From Corythucha ciliata (lineage: Eukaryota > Arthropoda > Insecta > Hemiptera > Tingidae): DNA of 64,000 bases. Where the stretch lies: the NCBI GenBank assembly GCA_038030265.1, contig CM075937.1:1922001-1986000 (forward strand). Direction: 5' to 3'. Position numbers and translations under genes: made by a program. This document shows positions 1-10,410 of this stretch, one piece after another; positions within the stretch are counted from its first letter, which is position 1; each line of letters opens with the position of its first letter. The notes under the pieces were generated by a model that was given only the letters and a program-made list of their open reading frames with translations, was not told the origin of the DNA and did no database searches.

Positions 1-341
1 GGAAGTGAAAAAATCTGATTAATTCGGAAAAGTAGAGATAAACCTTGAACAACTTTGGAAAAATTCATGTCTCAAAGATGACTTCCGAGTTACTGTGTAG
101 CCGCCACCTAATCGGATCATTGTGGAGGGAGGTTAGTTGAGGGGGGGTTACGAATGCCGTGGTCATCGGGGTGGGGGACATGTTGGATGCGACGCATCGA
201 TCGCGGTCAACAGTCAAGTCAGCTGTTGATGGGCAAGCAAAATGAGGGCTGGAAGTGGGTAGAGTAGGTTTACGAAAGAAAAAAAATGAGTACATATTAT
301 TATATGTTGTTGCCTAGCAACGGGCCATCAACCATGCTGTC
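1..341. other. no gene seen
   Basis: I see no coding signal. A motif around 222-239 (GTTGATGGGCAAGCAAAA) recurs in inverted orientation near 940-958, so old repeat sequence probably brackets the MITE that follows. Confidence 0.4.
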
Positions 342-350
342 ACGAGGTTA

Positions 351-751
351 GAGAACCTTTAAAACACAGGTACTGCAACACGGATTTCAGCGCCATATTT
401 GGTCCCTCAGTAGTTAGGGTAAACAAAATATCATGAATGAAGAAATTGTCATCGTAACAGCAAACAAACGCAGATTGTGGTCGAAGTAAATAATAGGTCT
501 ATTCGTTTGTCGTCCCGGACTACTCCGAGCAGCACGAAATTTTGTAACCTCACGGGTTATCATGTGAAATAACGCGAAAAAATAATTGAAGGTTAGTACT
601 TTCAGTGCTAATAGTGCAGCTCCGGACGACAAACGAATAGACCTAAAAATATCCTTCTTGTCAATGAGATCAGGTGATAATTATAATCATATGAGGGACC
701 AAGTATGGCGCCGATTTGCGTGTTGCGGTACTCGTGTTTTATAGTGCCTTA
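351..751. mobile_element. Mutator-like MITE with 9-bp target duplication
   Basis: A 401-bp non-autonomous element. The 9-mer ACGAGGTTA stands directly on both sides (342-350 and 752-760), as expected for a target-site duplication. The termini are imperfect inverted repeats of about 60 bp (roughly 351-415 against 690-751). A second inner inverted pair, AGGTCTATTCGTTTGTCGTCC, lies at about 493-515 and 628-650. A 9-bp duplication is usual for Mutator-like (MULE) elements, but the family is inferred from that length only. Short open frames inside are not genes. Confidence 0.65.
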
Positions 752-1027
752 ACGAGGTTACAGGCTGATGGGCAAGCCCCCCCCAACACCCCCTATCTAC
801 AGCTACTGAACAGTGAGTGAAATTTGTTGCCAGTATTTTCATACATTTTTTTTTTTAGCTTTATTTAATTTCTTGGCGTGGAATAGTGCAACATTTCTTT
901 TATTTTTGTCAAAACTTATTACCACATCGATCGTCAGTTTTTTGCTTGCCCATCAACAACCTGAGAAAAGACCACGACCGATATCTCGGTAGGGAGTTTT
1001 TTCCTAGTCCTTTAGTTAAGGCGGGGT

Positions 1028-1377
1028 TTCAGACGGGTCCCTTCGATCCATTCCCAGCTACCCCTCGCCTAAACTTCGCCCCTAAATTTTGGTTTCATTT
1101 CTGTACCAATCTTCAATTTCAAAGTATCATTTCAATCTTCAGGAAGCCCAACAATGACACCCCCCAACAATGACAACCCCAAAAACACTTTAGAATTAAA
1201 ATGTGATCTAGGGTCATTTCAGGGATGAAATTTGAAAAAGCAAGTTCGAGCGTTGGACTTTCTGAAGATTGAAATGATACTTTGAAATTGAAGACTGATG
1301 CAGAAATAGAGTCAAAATTTAGACGCGAAGTTTAGACGAGGGTGGCTTGTTAGGTGTCGAGGAAACCTGTCTGACTC
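1028..1377. mobile_element. foldback/MITE-like inverted repeat
   Basis: Arms of about 120 bp (about 1028-1150 and 1256-1377) are reverse complements with scattered mismatches. The best core is CAATTTCAAAGTATCATTTC, near 1110-1135 and inverted near 1265-1290. The loop is about 105 bp and holds no reading frame of note. I could not fix a target duplication. Confidence 0.55.
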
Positions 1378-1380
1378 CCT

Positions 1381-2310
1381 CCCCACCCTTAAGATAATAT
1401 ATGGTCGTTGAAAGTGGTGGGATGGGTGGGGGTTGATTGAGAAACAAGGTGAATAAACTCTTTTTACAAAGTGCCGTGGTTCCCCTCGCGCCGGGATCGG
1501 TGGAAGGGTTGGGCCGACGTGTTTCAGATACACAGAGACCTTTAAAGTACATTAAAGTCTATGGGCGCTTGGCGTATTTCCGTCGTTATAATCTTTTTAA
1601 TAATAATTACAATTTTTAAAAACTTGATCGTTGATGTGATCAATTTACTGAAACTTTGATGATTTTTTTGATGCATCTGCTCCTCATTATTCCAATGATC
1701 CTTATTTTTATTCAACAAGAATTTGAACGAAAAATGTTGGGGATTTATCCCGCCAACCAATCGCGTTCCCGTTTCGCTTTCACCGGTTCTCATCGGCTTC
1801 GGTTCGGTGACCCGAGACCTCCCTGACTTGGCTCGCCGGATCACGACGAGAACCAGGGCCGGTGACCGTATTGCGGTAGCACCTCTGATTCCCCTGGGTA
1901 GAGCAGATTTTCAGCTCCGAATCCGGATCAATTGTCGGACAGAGGCCACCGGGACCGTGAGTCAGGTAGCCCGGAGTTCAAGGTCGAAGCGGAGACTGTA
2001 CTAGTGCATGTTTTCTTGTATTCAATACTGTCTAGTTTCAATCTTCAAGAATTTCTCGTCAAGCTGTAGCGGGCTTTTTCTAAAGTCACCACCGAAATAA
2101 CTCGGAAACCTTTTTTTAACGTACAATCAGCCCATAAAAATTCTCACTCTTCCTGCGGCTTTTTCGAAGAAAGGCTGCTACTACATGAGGAGAATTTCTC
2201 TGAACTCTTTTATCTCTCCTTTGATAGCCTTTTTTGTGTATTCGGCGTCGCCAATTTCTGTAATTTCTTATTCAAATAATTCTAATTCATGCTTCTCCTC
2301 ATTTCTTTAG
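1381..2310. other. unassigned, locally GC-rich stretch
   Basis: A GC-richer patch around 1750-2000 contains an open frame of 93 codons (1723-2004, +) with no domain I recognise and no clear splice context. I do not call it a gene. The rest is AT-rich intergenic DNA. Confidence 0.3.
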
Positions 2311-2910
2311 CCTACAACTTTACGAGTATTTCGAAAATAAAATACCTTACTCCTGATTATTTGTCGGAGATACTACCGGGCCCCGAGAATTTGATATTTA
2401 GGGGTCTGAGCAGGAGGTGAGTGCAAGATTTTTCTGTGTCGCAGAAATCATTGCAACGTTTTACTAAACATTCGTTTTCGCTTTGTAGAAAGGGCCCAGG
2501 GATTCGGTAAACGAGCAGGACACTTTGGCGAAATCTTTTGGAAATTCAGACAGTTCTCCAGTCACCCTAAACCCAATTTCTTCTCCCGAAAGGTTTTAAA
2601 ATTAATATCGTCTTTTGTGTACTCGCCTGTTATTTAATTTGAGTGATTACCTCAATACAGGTCTCTTGAACAATCAACATCGAATTCGTCGCCCACTGCA
2701 GTTCCATCGGCTAGTCAACCGTCGGCGTCGTGCCACCCCGTACATGAGATCCTAGAGAAAAACTCGAGGGGAAAGTTCCTCATCAATAAATGTCATCTAG
2801 ACGAAAGTGACCGATGCCTTATTGCCCGCCTTGTTGTGGAACACTTAATTGTAACTAGCAATTCACGACCTCTGCACTTGGGGTACGCCGACCTGAGCAT
2901 TTTCTATCCT
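2311..2910 (+). CDS. three exons of an uncharacterised SAM-like arthropod protein
   Basis: Exon A (2311-2416) follows a good acceptor (TTTCTTTAG) and ends at GAG/GTGAGT. Its frame encodes a segment with the pattern LTPDYLSEIL, like the end of a SAM domain (…L-P-x-x-x-x-x-F-x-x-L). Exon B (2489 or 2500 to 2592) encodes a Ser/Pro/Asn-rich linker. Exon C starts at 2661 after TACAG, stays in phase with B, and encodes a helix-rich module with LIARLVVEHLIV, reminiscent of the C-terminal module of many uncharacterised multi-copy arthropod proteins. The A-to-B junction keeps frame only if the AG at 2498-2499 is the acceptor. I do not see the first exon or the end after about 2900; the frame runs on to a stop at 3037-3039. 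It is either a real small gene or a decayed copy. Function unknown. Confidence 0.4.
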
Positions 2911-3868
2911 TTTTATTTAGAATTTTCTTTTAATTCTCCCATTAATGTTCAGTTTTTTAGCCCGGTGCCGTATTTTCTAACTTTTTCCGATTGCTTTTCA
3001 AATGGAACACGCATGGAACATGAAAACATTTCGATTTAACCCCCCCCCTCACTCCCGCTGCGTTTTTTTCGCGCGTTAGCGTTTTTTTCTACTTTTTCTT
3101 TTTACTCAGAATTTCACCTTATTTTGTCATTTTAGATTGCTGTTATTCTTCTTTGTTATTCTTCTGGTTTAATTTCTTAGCTTGGTCTATTTCACCTTCT
3201 TTGGAGTTTTTTTCGTATCGAGTTTAATTTTGTCGAATTTGAACCAGTAATATTTAACAAACTTTTTTAACTTTTTCATTTAGAATTTTCCATTCATTAA
3301 GCTTAACACCGCAGGTGATAAAACCGATCCTTAATTTTATTCTTTTTTATTTATTCTCTTCTTACGACGAAGCTATGAGCTACAACCGGACGTTTTTTCT
3401 GTTTTTCTAATTCACATTCTTGTAAGTCACCTGAAATTCCAAGCCTTCCATTGGAAATTTGTCGAGCAATGGCTTGTTTCCTTTGTGTGTTATATTTACC
3501 TGCGTACTTCAACAAATTTTCTATGCCTGTGTTACAGATGTGGTTGTAAATAAATATCCTGTACTATATTATGTTGCCTATCACTTATTAATTTTGTTAT
3601 ATTTATTTTATTTCATATCTCTGTGAGTGTACAAAATTCTTCTTCATCTAGTTGTTAGTCCACTCTAAAAGAACACCATACTTGGCCTTTTAGTTCTTTC
3701 CTATTGTATACGGGAATGTGAAAGTAATTGGGTGAAAAAGGGATCGTTGTAATTTAAATATGGACAGTTGTTCTGGCAAATTTGACGGGAATAAATTAAA
3801 TGAAAATAATAATAAATATTATAATCACTATGCATTTTATTTTTCAGATTTAAGGCCCTAAAATTTAC
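2911..3868. other. AT-rich intergenic sequence
   Basis: T-rich DNA with no convincing coding, repeat or RNA signal. It may hold an intron or 3' region of the preceding exons. Confidence 0.3.
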
Positions 3869-3869
3869 A

Positions 3870-3980
3870 AATCGCTTAATTGCTGCAAAAGCGTGGAGTA
3901 CCTAATCAAAAATCTGTTAATGGTAATTTTGATTTACACGCAATCGCGTTATTGAGCTATTGCAGCAAATGAGCGATATT
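3870..3980. repeat. short imperfect palindrome
   Basis: The arms ATCGCTTAATTGCTGCAA (about 3871) and TTGCAGCAAATGAGCGAT (about 3960) are near reverse complements around a loop of about 70 bp. Probably a small MITE remnant. No target duplication was resolved. Confidence 0.4.
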
Positions 3981-4616
3981 TATACTTTTGCAGAGTGCGC
4001 GTGTTCTAACAAAGTATAATTTGCTCTAATAGATGACCTGTCAATGCTGTTTTCGTCGCATAGATAAATGTTAAGAATGCAGTTTTTGGGCTACTATTTT
4101 AGTGCACAGTGGACTGCTTTACGACACAGGAAGCACTGCGAAAATGATAGTACTTGGGTGGCTAAAATCAATAAATAAATCGCGCTTAATTCAAAGGGTC
4201 CGCAGTGCACTTTTCAGAGAACACACACTGAACTTGTAGCTGAAAATGGACTGCATTACCGGTAATTCAAGGACTTCTTTTACAAGATAAATACAACTGT
4301 TTTCGCAGAGGTAGTTCGGCTTTCGCAGTAGAACAGAAGAGCTGTTTTCGAATAGTAGTATCTTCTGTTTTAACAGGGCTCTTTACCTGTTTTGGCAATG
4401 CAACTCACCATTATACGGCTTTTCTTGCATACCTGTTAAAGAAGAGTAAAGAGGCTTAGCAGGACCACTTTTTAGCAGTATTGACTATCTTGCAACTCCG
4501 TGCAGTCCCGAACTTTGTTTTTGCAGTACCAGTTTTAGAAGTATTTCGCCCTCCTAAAACAGGTCTCCGCATTTTTAGCCAAGTAAAACCGTTCTGCTAA
4601 ATTAGTAAGTTCTGGA
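3981..4616. repeat. degenerate GCAGT-rich repeats
   Basis: Short motifs such as TTTCGCAGTA and TTTTAGCAGTA recur. A longer unit, ACTATCTTGCAACTCC, appears near 4484 and again near 4617, about 132 bp apart. It reads as a decayed low-copy tandem or repeat remnant with no coding content. Confidence 0.35.
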
Positions 4617-4838
4617 CTATCTTGCAACTCCACGCAGTACCAGGACTGCTAAAAATCGCCTAAAAAACCGTCGATATTTTTCTCCGTGAAGAACAGGGTT
4701 TCCCGGAACAGGAGGCGGCTGACATAGCAACTTAGCGAGAGCCTCGGACTGAAGCCGTAGGGCTTTTAAGATTGACTTGTTTTGTACCTGGATCACCTGG
4801 ATGTCCAGTAACCCCGGATGGTCTTCGTCGAGAGGCAT
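4617..4838 (-). pseudogene. 5' gag fragment of a Ty3/gypsy element
   Basis: A 73-codon minus-strand frame starts with MPLDEDHP and is Gln/Leu-rich, as at the N-terminus of gypsy Gag. The identification rests mainly on position: a primer-binding site (TGGCGACGAGGAT, minus strand, within 4898-4915) and an LTR (4918-5116) lie immediately upstream in the right order. The PBS matches the 3' end of a serine tRNA (GCT type) over about 13 bases. No further gag or pol of this copy remains to the left, so it is a 3'-truncated remnant. Confidence 0.5.
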
Positions 4839-4917
4839 TTTTTTGTTTTGTTTTGTAAACTAAGGTCCACGTCACTATCACGAGCACGATAAATTTACGT
4901 TTATCCTCGTCGCCATT

Positions 4918-5116
4918 TGTTATGTATTAAAAAAAAATGAAAAGAGAAAGACCGTTATAATATTTGCAATTCATTTATTCCACGGCAGCCGGGCTCAGAC
5001 CTCAGACTGACTCGAAGGGGTGGTGCGGGTGGTCGACAGGAAGACAGGATGGCTGAGTGGGGGCCGGGGTTTACATTCCATTTCGATCATTATAGTATAA
5101 AATAAAATATATAACA
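4918..5116 (-). repeat. LTR of the truncated gypsy element
   Basis: About 199 bp, starting TGTTATGTA and ending TATATAACA, so it has TG..CA ends and short inverted termini. It lies two bases from a tRNA-Ser-type primer-binding site. The same terminal sequence occurs in the LTR at 24418-24575, which places the two elements in related families. Confidence 0.55.
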
Positions 5117-5847
5117 GTGATAAAATCTGATGATCTTCAAATAGCTCTCCTTGCCTACCGTTCTTCACCTCAAGTCCAACAGTACTATTCACCGTCGGAA
5201 CTTTTGATGGGTCACAGGATGCGGGGCACACTACCGAAGAATCCAGAGACGTTAGTGCGTCAATGGCCAGATTTGGAAAAATACAGAGTGATCCATGACA
5301 AGAAAGTTGCAGATCAAAAGATCTGGTTTGACAAACGACATGCTTCCCGCCCCTTGAGACCGCTGAAGGACGGTGAAGAAGTTTTCATCCGAGATAACAA
5401 TATAATTCGGTACCGTAAATTCAAAAAGCAACGACGCTCCTCGACGTTATCAGGTTGAAACTGATACTGGAATAATTCATAGAAATAGATTTTATTTAAT
5501 TCCTTCTGGGCCAAAACTTTCATTCAAAATTCGTTCGAATCAGGATGCTCAAAGAACAAAGGCATGGATGAAAAGACGCTCCTTTGATGAATTTCAGAAT
5601 CGGCGGTTATTCGTTCCACAAGATAACCAAGCGAAGAAAAATACTGTTGAAACCCCTACATTTCCGTGTCAAAATTATCATAATTCGCCGCCTTGTCAAG
5701 AAACTGTGGAATATGATTCACAACAAGGGAAAAGAAGAAGATGCTCCGGTTCTCAATCATTCTGAAGTAGATGACGGATGGACAGTTGTTACTGGCAGGA
5801 CAAGAAGCGGCAGGAAGTTTCGAAAAAGCATGGACGTTACTCTTTAG
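5117..5847 (+). pseudogene. 3' end of a Ty3/gypsy polyprotein (integrase C-terminus)
   Basis: Plus-strand sequence begins abruptly at the LTR edge within the end of an integrase core (LLAYRSSP, then SELLMGHRMR). It continues through the usual post-core region (KDGEEVFIRD) and a chromodomain-like tail (IIHRNRFYLIP in a shifted frame), and ends with TRSGRKFRK before a stop at 5845-5847. The reading frame changes near 5440 and again near 5750, so the copy is dead. The pattern resembles K02A2.6-type gypsy polyproteins of arthropods. The 5' part is absent, displaced by the minus-strand LTR/gag remnant next to it. Confidence 0.7.
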
Positions 5848-6609
5848 AACTTTTCAAGAAGAGGAAATGTGTTGGAATCAAGTTTACAACACATGAGTTT
5901 TGTTTACTTTATAGTTGGAAAATTAAATAACCATTTTCGTTTAAGAACGCGCGTTTAAACAACTTGTATGCCCCCTTGACTATCTCAAAGTCCTCCTAAT
6001 ATGGCTTCATGGAGAAAATCTTTCGTGGAGAAAAAGCAAGGCCTCTATAATAAACAAATGTTTAGGTTGATGACTCCTTCAGGGCGTAAAGAAAAAAAAA
6101 TTGTGAAAATAAGAAAGAGCCTCAGGCCATTTTCATGTTAATTAGTGCCTCAATTTTTATCGCTGTTATAACCTCTCCGTTCGCTCTTCATTTTATAGAC
6201 ACAAACTCTCGTGTTCAATTTTAATTAAGTAAACCTTTGATGGTCCTCTGGGTATTCCACTTAAAAGGTAAACGAGAGTGAGTCGAGCTTTGTGTACAAG
6301 TTATGCATAAGTGAATGAGCTATGATAGGAAAAGTGGGACGAGGGGGACTTTTGAGGGCCAAGAACTTGGTCGAAAGGATTGAAATAGCTTGCGGTTGCT
6401 TATGGGTGGTGAAACTGAAGTCTCACGGAGGGTGCGCTTAAAAGCAACGGATTAGTGCCCACCGATTCAGCATGGATCGTCTTCTAATTCCTCTGGCAGT
6501 CTATAGTAAATCTTTCATTGAATACTAAAGTGGCTCGATACTTGAATGGCAAACCTTCCCTCTCCACAATATTTCCTTGAAAAAAAGAAAAAAAAAACTC
6601 AATGGGTTA
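5848..6609. other. no gene seen
   Basis: AT-rich sequence after the gypsy tail. Its LTR may lie here but I could not match a second copy. No coding signal. Confidence 0.3.
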
Positions 6610-6967
6610 TAGTCCAGTCAAATTAAACCAAAATTAACCAAATAGAGGAACTAAATACCACGGAAGGTTTTCTTGGAATCATAAAATTTCCAGAGCCTAT
6701 AGCACAAAAACATTGAGGTTTACAATAATAGTTGATTCATCAAAATTGTAGGCAATTTAATGAGCTTTAATTTTTACGCCCAAAGGATTTCGCTACACCT
6801 CCTCGTTCTCGAGTTAAGAGAAAAAAACTGGGAAAAAGAACTTTCAAATTGTAGTGGGGGTGGATTTTATCACACCATTTACAGGAGACCTACCCCTACA
6901 CTTTCCCGCAAAAAAAAAACATTTCGTGGTATTTAGTTCCTCTATTTTTCTTATTTTTACTGGACTA
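6610..6967. mobile_element. MITE with TA duplication
   Basis: A 358-bp element with terminal inverted repeats of about 50 bp beginning TAGTCCAGT, flanked by TA on both sides (6608-6609 and 6968-6969). The inner part of the repeat, AGAGGAACTAAATACCACG, is identical in both arms. TA duplication suggests Tc1/mariner-type mobilisation. No coding capacity. Confidence 0.65.
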
Positions 6968-8066
6968 TAGTCAGAAAAAGGTTAGCAACATGGTGGATTA
7001 TCGGCAATGGCACGGTAATATGATATGAAAGGAACAAAACAAGTTGAATTAGTTAATGCCATCATTTATTCGACGTAATAGCGGTTTTCAGGATTTTTTT
7101 GAATAAGAAAAAACTCTTTAAAAGGCTCTATTTCCTTTAAATTTTCTTCAATGAAGAAAAAAACACGATAACTATAAACATTATGGTAAATTGCAAGAAG
7201 AATGTATCGTCTTAGGAACAAATGAACCCCCTGAGTTTCCAAGGCTGACGTAAAGGTTTCCGAAAGTGCATGGCCAGGTGGTGCGGGTGAGGAGGGTGCA
7301 ATTTCCCTCCAGACGAGTCTCTAAGGGTGCTTTAAACACGGATATTAGCTACAGCGAGAAAAGTGGGATGAAGCTGCGGGCCTGAGGCGAGTAGAGTGTT
7401 AGTTGAGAGCCTCGGAATAGGATGTTGTTTACGTGAACTTAATTTGAGTGAAATTATGTTCTACAGTACACTGCAAGCCTGTTACAATTTAGCTTGGCTT
7501 GGCTTTCAGAATCTCCCTCTATTGTGTTAACCTTTCAAAAGCCTTTTCTTGAGGTAGAGTCTCTTAAATAGGAACCTACAAACGAGTAAAAGATAAAATA
7601 ATATAAAAAGCAAGGAACCATCAGGAACAGCGAAGACAAAGACAGAAGCAGAAAACGAGGTTCGTTGAGTGGACGCATTGAAAGAAACCATTTCCTGGGC
7701 AAAAATTGACCTGACCTTTTTGATCCTCCACCCCATCCTTTATATAGGTTCAGCGGAGCCCACGAAGCCCTTTTCCCAACCCTACCAACTCTCTCCTTAT
7801 ATTCTCGGTTGTCTTGTGTCCTCACATTTAAAGGGTAATGTGATTAGTTCAACTAACTTGGAAGAGGCTCCACGTCAAGCTCTCTAATCGGGGAAAGCAG
7901 GAAGTACAAAAAAAAGGGGGAAAAAAAGAGGGAAAATTACAGTATTTCCCTACCTATCCCTTCCACAGGACTCTCTGCTCTTCGTAACTAAAGCCCTTGA
8001 GTGAAAACCTTTTTTAAACCAGAGTGTTTGCCTTATTATTTTATTTATTTTATTTTTTTTTTTCAG
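6968..8066. other. upstream region of the unc-13-4A gene
   Basis: No coding exon seen. The stretch ends with a long T-rich tract and CAG (8064-8066), a splice acceptor. The unc-13-4A transcript therefore starts in a 5' untranslated exon further left that I cannot locate. Confidence 0.4.
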
Positions 8067-8088
8067 AAAAAATTAGCACTCCTCGAAT

Positions 8089-8435
8089 ATGAGTTTTTTC
8101 TCATCCCTCCAACAAATGGTGAGCAGCGGAGTGGCCAATTTGAGCCTCTCGCCTAAACGCCTCTCGTTGTCCAAAGAATCGTCGACTGACACGACGATCA
8201 CGACGTCATCGTCGTCGTCGTCCCCGCCGGCTCACGGAGGCTTTTGCCAGCGAGCCGCTTCCGTTCCATCGCCGTCGCAACCTGTAATGACGCGGCGTAA
8301 AACTATCGATCACACGTCATCGACAAGGCGATCTTTTCGCGCTCCACCGAGCCCGCAACACCACCAGAGGCAGTCGATGGTCTTTTGTCGGCGACGACTG
8401 TCCTGGCCTGAAGTTGACCAGCAGGCAACGTCGGG
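8089..8435 (+). CDS. unc-13-4A: unc-13-4A/staccato (BAIAP3 family), coding exon 1
   Basis: First coding exon. The exon proper begins at 8067 after a T-tract and CAG. The ATG at 8089 is the first in the exon and opens a frame of 115 codons plus two bases to the donor GG/GTAAGT. The protein starts MSFFSSLQQM and is Ser-rich (run SSSSSS), basic and Pro-rich, so probably disordered, ending near RRRLSWPEVDQQ. This N-terminus alone would not identify the gene. The identity comes from exons 2-4, whose phases fit: exon 1 ends with two bases and exon 2 supplies one. The family (Munc13-4/BAIAP3; fly staccato) acts in docking and priming of secretory vesicles, in the cytosol at target membranes. Intron 1 (18.3 kb) is full of gypsy elements. 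Confidence 0.7.
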
Positions 8436-8811
8436 GTAAGTTTTTCTTCTATGGCTCTTTCATTTTTTTTTCTTCGGGGTTCCAAGTGAGAAACGATTAG
8501 GGTTAATTGCTTGAACAAAGTATGAACTTCCATTAACCTCCTCCTACGCATCCCCACTGGATTAATTAAAACTACTCTTTCTTTTTCCCCTTTAAACGAC
8601 ATTTTAACTAAATGGTCCTACAAGAAAATTACGGGTTTCCACCTGAGTCGAAAGTGGTGAGTAAAAAACTCGCTAAAGGTGACGCTTTTAAGACCACCTG
8701 TAATCCCTGTTAGAACTGGAATTTGTTTTGAAAACTCCAGTGCTCCTAACAAATCGTAAAAATGTAGGTTTAAAAGAGAAAACTCTCTTATTAAAAATTT
8801 GTATTAGGCGG
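8436..8811 (+). other. start of intron 1
   Basis: Intronic sequence after the donor GTAAGT. No other feature seen. Confidence 0.5.
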
Positions 8812-9095
8812 CGTACACACTGGAGCAACACGATATTGCCCAAGCGACATGAAAGCAACTCAAACAGATAAAAACAACAAAAACCGCGTGCGAGTGATAT
8901 GAAACCGTTCACATTGAAGCGATAACGATACTCGCTTTATTGAAGGGAGCGTTCACACCGGAGCGATACGATATCGGTGCAATATTGCCGAAGCAACGCG
9001 AAAGCAACTCGAACGAATAAAAACGACTGAAAATTAGTCGGAGTGGTACGGAAGCGTTCACATTGAAACGATAGCGATACTGAAGCGATACCTAT
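8812..9095. repeat. two diverged tandem units, about 137 bp
   Basis: Two consecutive units share the order GTTCACACYGGAGC, CGATACGATAT, AAAGCAACTC and ATAAAAACRAC (about 8812-8935 and 8946-9085). It is probably an internally duplicated repeat element lying next to the gypsy left end. Confidence 0.45.
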
Positions 9096-9442
9096 CGGTT
9101 CCTTGTCACGCAACGCTACTTGGAAAGCCATGTCACCCGGGAAAATTTTGATTTTCCGTTTCGTGTGTTGTATCCCAATCCGCTTAGCTTCGTCCTGTTT
9201 TCCCCAGAACTCCCTTAACAAATATATCAATTACCTTCCTTCCCTGTTCCCTATGTTTTCCATGTCAGTATCAGTTTTTTTTGGTTTTATACGATTCGCT
9301 AATAAAAGTTTCTGTTCGTTTATTTCGGTACTCATTAAAATGACCACAAATATAACAGTGGTGTCAGAAGTGGTGCGCTTTTTCTACTAATACGTGCGGT
9401 TTTTTTTTTCTTTCTTCCTCGTGAGTACGGTCAGTATTATCG

Positions 9443-10410
9443 ATGGCTGAAGGTGGTGCGGGCGTGTCCTTGCCCTTGGCTCAGCTCATTCAGCAAATGC
9501 AACAAACGCAGACGGAGCTTCTTCGCAGACTTCAGAAGATGGAGGTATCGGGTACTAAAGTTCCGGCTCCGAGCGACCATCGTCGCGATCATTTCGAACA
9601 ATACGAGCCCGCTAGTTTTCCTTCTGTGAAGGTTTACTTCGAGCGTTTCAGCCGAGCTCTGCAACTTGCTCAAGTCACCACTCCGGTTGAGAAGGCTAAA
9701 CTTGTTTTAGTGTACATGGGATCGTACCTCAACACACACCTAGAGCATCTTCAGCAGCCCAACTCTGTCGATGCGCTGACTTACGATCAAATCACGGCTA
9801 TGCTGATCGATCATTTAGATCCCCCGGTCAATATATATGCGGAGGAGATAAAGTTTCGAGCGGTTAAGCAGGAACCCGCTGAAACTCTTAAGGCTTAAAC
9901 TGCGCGGTTACGTGCTGCGTCCGCATGTTACGAATTCAAGGAGTACCTGGATCGAGCGTTGATTGCTCAGTTCCTCCATGGTATTCGTCGCAGGGATATT
10001 CGCGACGAGATCGTTTCAAAAAAACCTACAACCTTCCAGGAGGCTTTAACCATTGCGTACGAAATGGAGGCAACCTCTTTTGCGTCCGACCAGCTGGGGC
10101 TTCAGGAGGGGACTCGTTCGGGTACAGATGTCTTCAGGCTTGGCTATGAGCCGGTCCCCCTAAAGACGTTCCAAAAGTCGCCGGGGACGAAGTTCTCGCC
10201 GTGATTCTCGGGCACCCCCCAGTCGCAGCTGTTCGAGAGGGTCTCGTGCATCGATTACTACAGAAAAATCGACCTCTTGTCACTCGTGTGGCGAAACAGG
10301 CCACCGGCGTGCCGACTGTAAGTTCCGTACCGCTAAATGTTTCAATTGTGGCCGAGTAGGACATATTGGACGCGCTTGTCGCCAGTCAAAAAATAATCAA
10401 GTCTCGGAAT
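9443..10410 (+). pseudogene. gag of the decayed Mag-like gypsy
   Basis: The ATG at 9443 opens a capsid-type Gag (MAEGGAG…LAQLIQQMQQ, then a helical region with FERFSRALQLAQ). An in-frame TAA at 9896-9898 interrupts it; the same frame continues to a TGA at 10202-10204. After a further frame change two CCHC zinc knuckles appear (CHSCGETGHRRADC and CFNCGRVGHIGRAC, about 10275-10380), which would bind element RNA in particles. The gene order, knuckles and following DTG protease identify it as Ty3/gypsy Gag. One nonsense codon and one frameshift are visible, so full-length protein is not made. Confidence 0.75.

Noticed and set aside
414..632. 72-codon minus-strand open frame
   Set aside because: Lies wholly inside the MITE at 351-751 and has no protein similarity I recognise.
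1723..2004. 93-codon GC-rich open frame
   Set aside because: No domain, no splice or start context, and only local GC content keeps it open.
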